From Aptenodytes patagonicus (taxonomy: Eukaryota; Chordata; Aves; Sphenisciformes; Spheniscidae), in assembly GCF_965638725.1 (NCBI RefSeq), contig NC_134971.1, positions 315,001 through 379,000 on the forward strand: a DNA stretch of 64,000 nucleotides, given 5' to 3'. Positions within the stretch are counted from its first letter, which is position 1. Every line of letters begins with the position of its first letter. The position numbers were made by a program, and so were the translations under genes. Below are positions 58,401-64,000 of the stretch, piece by piece. The notes beneath the pieces are model-generated. The model saw only the letters and a list, made by a program, of their open reading frames with translations. It was not told the DNA's origin and made no database searches.

Positions 58401-61400
58401 GAATGGTCACTAGGATCAGGCCCGACAGGAGAAACTCTATTTCCTTGCCAAAAACGAACAGACGCCCTGTGTCAAGCAATTAACGTTCCTTTTTGCCCAG
58501 TGTGCCAAACGAGCACCTTAGGAAGAGCCCCTGAAAGCCAAGTTGGTGTACAACTTAGCCTGAGCGTGAAGACCTTTTTCCATATTGCTCCAGGAACTTT
58601 GCACTTTGGGAGAGTGCTCAAAGACGTGCAGGTGGTCACGTTTTCAGTTCCTTTACATATTTCTAGCTTATAAACCCCTGGTGAGAAAAGAGAACAGCTG
58701 ACAGAGAGTAGGTCGCTTCAGGGAAGCTCTAACGCGCTCTCGCCCAGCCTCTCGTCAATTTGCCCACCTGAATTTGGCAGTTCATCGCTGGTAACCGCCT
58801 CAGAATTCAATTCTGTTTCCATCCATGAATAATTTCTGAAAGCCAGTTTATTTTCCGCATTGGAAAAATACTTTTCAAACTACAAACCTTTCACAAAATG
58901 GCACTGTCCTTCTCCATACTGCACTATTTATGTAAAATACAGGTTCTGAAACAGTAGGGAGAAAAAAAGGCCCTTTTCAAATTCTTGAGAGTCTAGAGAA
59001 CTCCAAAGCCTGTGTTTGCGCAACGTAGAACGTCCAATTCAAGACAGTTTAATTTTAATACAGGAGTCCAAAGCCGGGGGGGGGGGGAAGTAAGTGATGG
59101 CAATCACTCCTGCAAACCCATCTCCGGAAATGAAAATACCAAGCTCTGCTTCAGAGAGGGAAAAATTAGGGGAAGCTCTAAGAAACTAGCTAGTACCTCA
59201 TCATAATGTTTAAACTGTTAACCGAGGTTGGCTGTGGATTCGAGAAAGGGTGATCAGCAAGTCAAAAAGAAAGCCCATTGGCCTCAAACACAAGACTGAG
59301 CTCAAACTGGCCATCGCGGGTCAGAAAGGAGGAGTTCTGTCACAGCGGCCTCTATTTCTAGGCTATAGCTTATCTCATCCAAACACATAATTAAAAGCAA
59401 CTTACTTTCTATTCTGGTAGAGCTCCAACCCTGTCAGCAGGTAAACTGACACCTTGCGAAAAAGGCTGTAGTCTTCGTGCCATCTCTGTTGAGGAGCAGC
59501 AAGAAAGCTGAGCGTCAGCTTCACCCGTAACAAGCACACGCGCGTTTGACATTCCTTCGCAACTCAAAAGCGTATCAGATTTTACCCTTCGAAGGGTTTA
59601 AACATCTCTCATAAGCGACACATACATCAATTTAGTCAACTGCACGGACATTCCTCAAAGCTCAGGAGATTTCCAGTGTATTCCTTCTCCCTTTCTGCAT
59701 CCTTCCACAGACACGCGCTTCAGACAGCAAGGAAGTTGCCGACAGGCGCGCCAGCGACTGCTGCATTGGCTGGCGCTGCGCTCCCCGCTTCCCACGTGCT
59801 GCTTTGGACAGCACCAGTTGTGACAGCGCGAAGGATCAAAGGCGGCCCTCTGGTCCCTTACCTTGTACTCCTCCATATCGACATCGTCAGGACCGATTTC
59901 TCTCAGCTTTGCTCGTGCTACCTTCATAATGCTAATTGACCTGCTCCGTGTAAGCAGAGATGGAGAAAATCAGAACAACGGCCCCGGCTGCTTCCAGATG
60001 AGAAAAGCCTCATCTCGGAATCCACGGCACAAACCTTTCGTCGTAGCTGAGGTTTTTGTCCGCAAACTGCTCAAGAAGGGTCCGTTCCACCACCTGCTGG
60101 GGAGCATTGTTTTGCAGGAAGTAAACGAGCACGTGCTGCAACCGGGCATCGTTCTGAGGGGTCGGGGTCTCTTTGGCGAGCAGGTAGAGCCTGGAGTACT
60201 CCTCGTGGAACGCCTGCCAACGAGACGCACGTACTCACACCTCCACTCTCCTGCCGTGGGAATGCCGCAGCAGCCGATACGAAGCTTAAACCCGTCCTGC
60301 AACGATGGGATTCCCGCGGGCGATACCTAGCCTCCGCTGCTTGGTTATATTCTAGCGGTGAACGGAAGCCTACGAACACCTGGAACTACAAACAAAAGGC
60401 ATCCACACCAAGGCAAACCACATGCATGAAGCGTGCGCTTTTCACAAGCCCCGAGGTGGCGAAATGCCTTTCAGAGAGAGGGGGGCGTATAGCTGCCTTA
60501 GACAGTCTTGGTAATCCTCTTGCAAGTGCTGAGGTTGTCCACATCGATTGTAACACGCTTGTGTCTCTAGTAAGGCGCAAGAGCCTCTTGTGATTTGTAC
60601 TCCCGTAGAGTAATAGCACGGGCGATTTCTCCCATGCGGCGTTTTTAGTTAAATCTACCTGCCTGTAAAATCTAACACCACCAGGTTCAGTATTCAGCAG
60701 TGCTTATTCTTTCAAATCCCTCTGTTCAACGCATACGTTTCTTGAGGACACATTTTACAAGAGAGGTTGCAGTAAGCGTGCACGCTCAGGACCAAAAAGA
60801 AAATTTCATGAGTGCTGGTTTATTTTCTGACGATCGCACTGCGGTCCTAGACAACAGATTCTGAAAGGCACGCAGAGAAAGTCTACGTTTTATAATCCAG
60901 ATCAAGAGAGAATTACCAATACTAAAAGAATAAGCAGAATAAATAGTGGAAAGTAAAAAAAAAAAAAAAGGCTGCTGTTTCTCCTGGGAGGAGGGAGCTC
61001 TTACAGGCTCTAAGAATTGTTTGGAACTGAAGGACGTGTTGTCACAATACAAGAGCAGAAACAGAAATGCAGGACAGAGAGGCCATTAACTAAAAAAAAA
61101 CCCTGCACAAATCACTCCCTTCGCATTCTCGATTAGGTCAATATAGCATAGATTCTTCATTCTGTGAAAGCAGACATCCATACTACTGGATTTAGCAAAC
61201 AAATAAGATACCTTAACAAGCCCCGCTTCAGACCCATCTCGATCAAAGGTCTGGCGGGCTTTTGCAATAGCCAGGATGACACCTTGCATGGCCGGACTCA
61301 GCATCACCTACCACGGAAGCAGGAAAAGAAGCACAAACAAGAACAAGGAAAACGGTAACAGACAGGGAAAGAAGAGAAGGCACGGTGAAGGAAGGAATAA

Positions 61401-63500
61401 ATTTTCGAAAGATAAGGTTTACAGGCAATCGTATGAATACAGGTGGAATAAGCCACAGCTGCGATTTACTTGTATGCTACTTACTCCACCTATCACGTGC
61501 ACTTTACATGCAGGGTTTTTTTAAGCACTTAAAGGTCTAAAGGCTGGTCACTCCGAGCCCTGAATTTGTACATTCAGCAAGCGAGAACGTAAAGCACGCT
61601 AGCCAGAACCCCTCCGTGTCCCATTCAATCTTCTGAAGCAATACACGTAAGAGAGCAGTGCCTCGCAGCAGAGCATTTCGTTGTGCCAACTTCACACGAG
61701 CATATGTTAAACGTACTCAAGGAGTAACGGTCTCGGTATTTATGTGAAGTCCGACCGCACTTGTGAAAAAGACTGAACTTCCAAAACACCGCTTGAGTAC
61801 GTATGAGTGCGGTTAAACAGTCGGATTCAAAAAAATCAGTAGCCAGGCTACTGTCAGTTATGCCATTAGCGGTTAATGTTCTCTGAGAGAGGGGACGAAA
61901 CTCTAACTGAAGACAGTAAAGAGGCTTGTAAATAAATTAATGCCACTAGGATCGATTTTGATACAGTTGTGCCAGAAAGACGACTTCAAGGAACAACGTG
62001 CAGATCTAACGATTGAGCGCTTTTACAGAGCTGCTTTCCTGATGGCGTTTAGAAACGAAATTACCGAACGATTTGGTCTGGCCGCCTTCGTTTCCACAGT
62101 GGGAACACGTACTTTGCAAATGGCATTGTTTCCGTGACAGACTACTATCGCACCCAATCCTGGGAAAGCTCAAAGCCAGCTAACTACAAAGATATAGGTT
62201 AACGACCGGCCGTAATTAACCCCTGCACTTGGATCTGTACCTCCTCATTATATCCGTCTGCATCGGATCTAACGGGAATCTTCCCCACGCTGGGGATTTC
62301 CACTTCAGAGACCTGTGAGCTAGTTTGGGCAGCAGACTCTGTTTCCTTAGCGTCCTGTGGTTGTTCTGCCTGAACTGTAAGGGCTGTGTCTCCCGGTTGG
62401 GCCTTCACTGGTTCTACCTCCTTGGGCTGTGGCCAGGAAGAAAAAGAAGAAAAGGAGTAAGAAAAACCAAAGCAAAACACAGGAAAGCAAAAGGGGACCG
62501 AGTGCAACGTGGCACAGCTACAGAATTACACAGAAATGGAAAAAGCAAAGGTCTGTCAAGGAGAATAATAGAGAGACACGAACGGGTTGCTTCCTGGGCC
62601 AGGGCCCAGCTCCTACCTCGCAGAGAGCTGCCTCAACGCCGTTCTTCTCATAGGCGTCGGCGGTGTTTGCAATGGCCTTGGCAGTCTGCTCCTTGGCAAT
62701 CATGGCGTGTTCAGAGGAGAGCGAGCGCACGCTCTGCTCACAGACCGAAGACTGATCTGTTGGGACAGAGGTGTGGTATTAGTGAGCACGAACGGCAAGA
62801 TTTCTTCTCCTCTCTCGTTCTCAAATGTTGTGTAGCTTGTCTATGCAGGATTAAACAGCTGCTGCGTTCATCCCAGAGGTGAAGGCATTTCACCGTGAGC
62901 TTGTGCGTACCCCTTTTCTGTGGGTATGGCACACACCATCAGGGATTGCCGAGTAACGCTTTCCCGCTCCAGAGGACGGCACTCCAACATTTTCTACTCG
63001 ATATTTATTAAAAAAAAAAAAAAAAAGGTCTGGAAGTGAAATGAGATTAGCCCATTATGATTATATGAATGGAAAATAGCATTTCTGGTGACAAGCCTGG
63101 AAGGATGCACATGCAAAAATAGCAGAATAGCCTTCCGTATTGCCAGGACAGAGCCTCCACCAGCTGCCTTTGCTACCTCATCAACAGTTTCTCCTCGATA
63201 CCTAGAAATTTATGCAAGGCTCCGACACAGCGGTAGTTTTGGCCAGCTGGCTGTTACTGGTTTCAACACGGTTTGCAAACTCAGACCTGGTATTACCTGG
63301 TCCTGATTCAGAAGAGAGGTCCTGCGACTCAGAAGCAGGTGAAGGCTCCATCTGAGGAATCTTGCAAGATTGCTCCTCCTCCCACTCCTCGGCCTCCTGC
63401 TCGAGTCGCCAGTTGTCCTCCTGGATGTAGTGTCTCAGCTCCGGGGGCAAGGCTTCAACTTCCTTCTCAAACTGTCCAACCTCTGAGCCATCATCCTTGT
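55466..63500 (-). CDS. USP28: USP28 ubiquitin carboxyl-terminal hydrolase 28, C-terminal exons
   Basis: USP28 is a deubiquitinase that stabilises MYC and acts in DNA-damage signalling through 53BP1/CHK2. Ten coding exons are visible: 63297-63500, 62617-62756, 62241-62426 (optional), 61212-61307, 60035-60213, 59862-59940, 59406-59485, 58176-58299, 57121-57319 and 55466-55641. Phases join throughout. The product shows [77 protein letters not shown] and the terminal [19 protein letters not shown], ending STVTVK as in human. The USP catalytic Cys and His boxes are encoded upstream, beyond the right edge. Two donors (after 60035 and after 58176) are GTTTGT rather than GTAAGT/GTGAGT types. The visible region looks intact. 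Confidence 0.96.
55642..61211 (-). other. USP28: Larger USP28 introns
   Basis: Introns 55642-57120, 57320-58175, 58300-59405 and 60214-61211 are unique sequence with short homopolymers (a 10-G run near 59.08 kb, a 14-A run near 60.96 kb). I see no repeat family, RNA gene or extra coding exon. Confidence 0.5.
62241..62426 (-). CDS. USP28: USP28 alternative 62-codon exon (exon 19a equivalent)
   Basis: An in-frame, phase-0 exon of exactly 186 nt between LCE and VMLSPAM. It starts [20 protein letters not shown] and ends DADGYNEE, with acceptor CTGTGGCCAAGG region CACAG|CCC and donor GAG|GTACAG. Human USP28 has a tissue-specific splice form carrying an additional 62 residues at this place (reported in muscle and brain). 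The canonical form skips it. Length and position match that known exon, so the bird gene should also make two forms. Confidence 0.8.
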
Positions 63501-63832
63501 CTGGAAGAAATGCAGGACCGGCATATAACAAAACACACAGTAGCAGGACACCGCCATTAGAGACTAAACAGATACGCAATATTATGGAAAGCCACAGTCA
63601 AATTGGCCGAGGGATAAATGGGGAAAAAAAGCAACTTTCTACTAGCTTTGGAATTCAAGATGGCTCATAAGCAAAAGTGCAAAAGTAAAGACGAATCGAC
63701 AGTTATCTGAAACAAAAACCAGTTTGGTTCTACCACTGGATGGCATTTATCACGGAGAAATTCCAGAAACAGCGCCTGCTGATGCAGTAGGTCAGAAATC
63801 CATCCTTGTTCAAGGGCTACCACTGTACAGGC

Positions 63833-64000
63833 GTCCTGGTTTCGGCTGGGATAGAGTTAATTTTCTTCCTAGTAGCTGGTACAGTGCTGTGTTTTGGATT
63901 TAGGATGAGAATAATGTGATAACACCCCGATGTTTTAGTTGTTGCTAAGCAGTGCTTACACCACTCAAGGACTTCTCAGCTTCTCGCGCCCTGCCAGCGA
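63833..64000 (+). mobile_element. LTR of avian endogenous retrovirus, truncated by window edge
   Basis: The start of an LTR reading right: TCCTGGTTTCGGCTGGGAT, then TAGTAGCTGGTACAGTGCTG. It is the same family as the copy at 19.1-19.7 kb and in the opposite orientation to it. It lies in a USP28 intron, antisense to the gene. Whether it is solo or attached to an internal region cannot be seen. Confidence 0.75.

Overview
The window is nuclear DNA from a bird, most likely a neoavian. The genes have spliced exons with GT/AG borders and vertebrate family matches. Their promoters are GC-rich. There is a CR1 3'-end fragment (the characteristic avian LINE) and two LTR copies of an endogenous-retrovirus family common in bird genomes. 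All family assignments come from recalled protein sequences; no database search was run.

Layout. (1) 1-24,881, minus strand: the 5' part of KMT2A/MLL1, coding exons 1-9 (1,380 codons: menin-binding N terminus, three AT hooks, CXXC zinc finger). The PHD, bromodomain, FYR and SET exons lie beyond the left edge. Intron 1 is 12.3 kb and holds one LTR. (2) 24.9-28.3 kb: KMT2A promoter/CpG island carrying a degenerate ~89-bp periodic repeat, then intergenic DNA with one unexplained exon-like open stretch. (3) 28.3-30.4 kb, minus: ATP5MG, three exons. (4) 31.4-42.9 kb, minus: UBE4A, complete in 19 coding exons (1,075 aa), with a noncoding first exon near 43.1 kb. (5) 43.2-46.6 kb: GC-rich intergenic DNA with an 11-bp-unit minisatellite, an octamer/C-EBP motif cluster, a 66-bp VNTR and an orphan CCAAT/TATA/ZNF143-type promoter pointing right. 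(6) 46.7-48.7 kb, minus: a Kir3/GIRK-type potassium channel gene outside the four mammalian GIRKs (KCNJ19-like). (7) 50.8-51.5 kb, plus: intronless CLDN25. (8) 54.4-63.5 kb, minus: the 3' half of USP28, including the optional 62-codon exon. (9) 63.83-64 kb: start of a second LTR copy.

How they fit together. UBE4A, ATP5MG and KMT2A are co-oriented in the same order as in mammals. CLDN25 and USP28 keep their convergent arrangement, but in human this pair lies several megabases from UBE4A. The GIRK-like gene sits at the junction between the two blocks. The genes share no single pathway: chromatin regulation (KMT2A), mitochondrial ATP synthase (ATP5MG), ubiquitin chain elongation (UBE4A), deubiquitination (USP28), a tight-junction-family protein (CLDN25) and a K+ channel. 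The most novel-looking items are the divergent GIRK gene, the periodic array at the KMT2A promoter and the repeat/motif-rich interval upstream of UBE4A.
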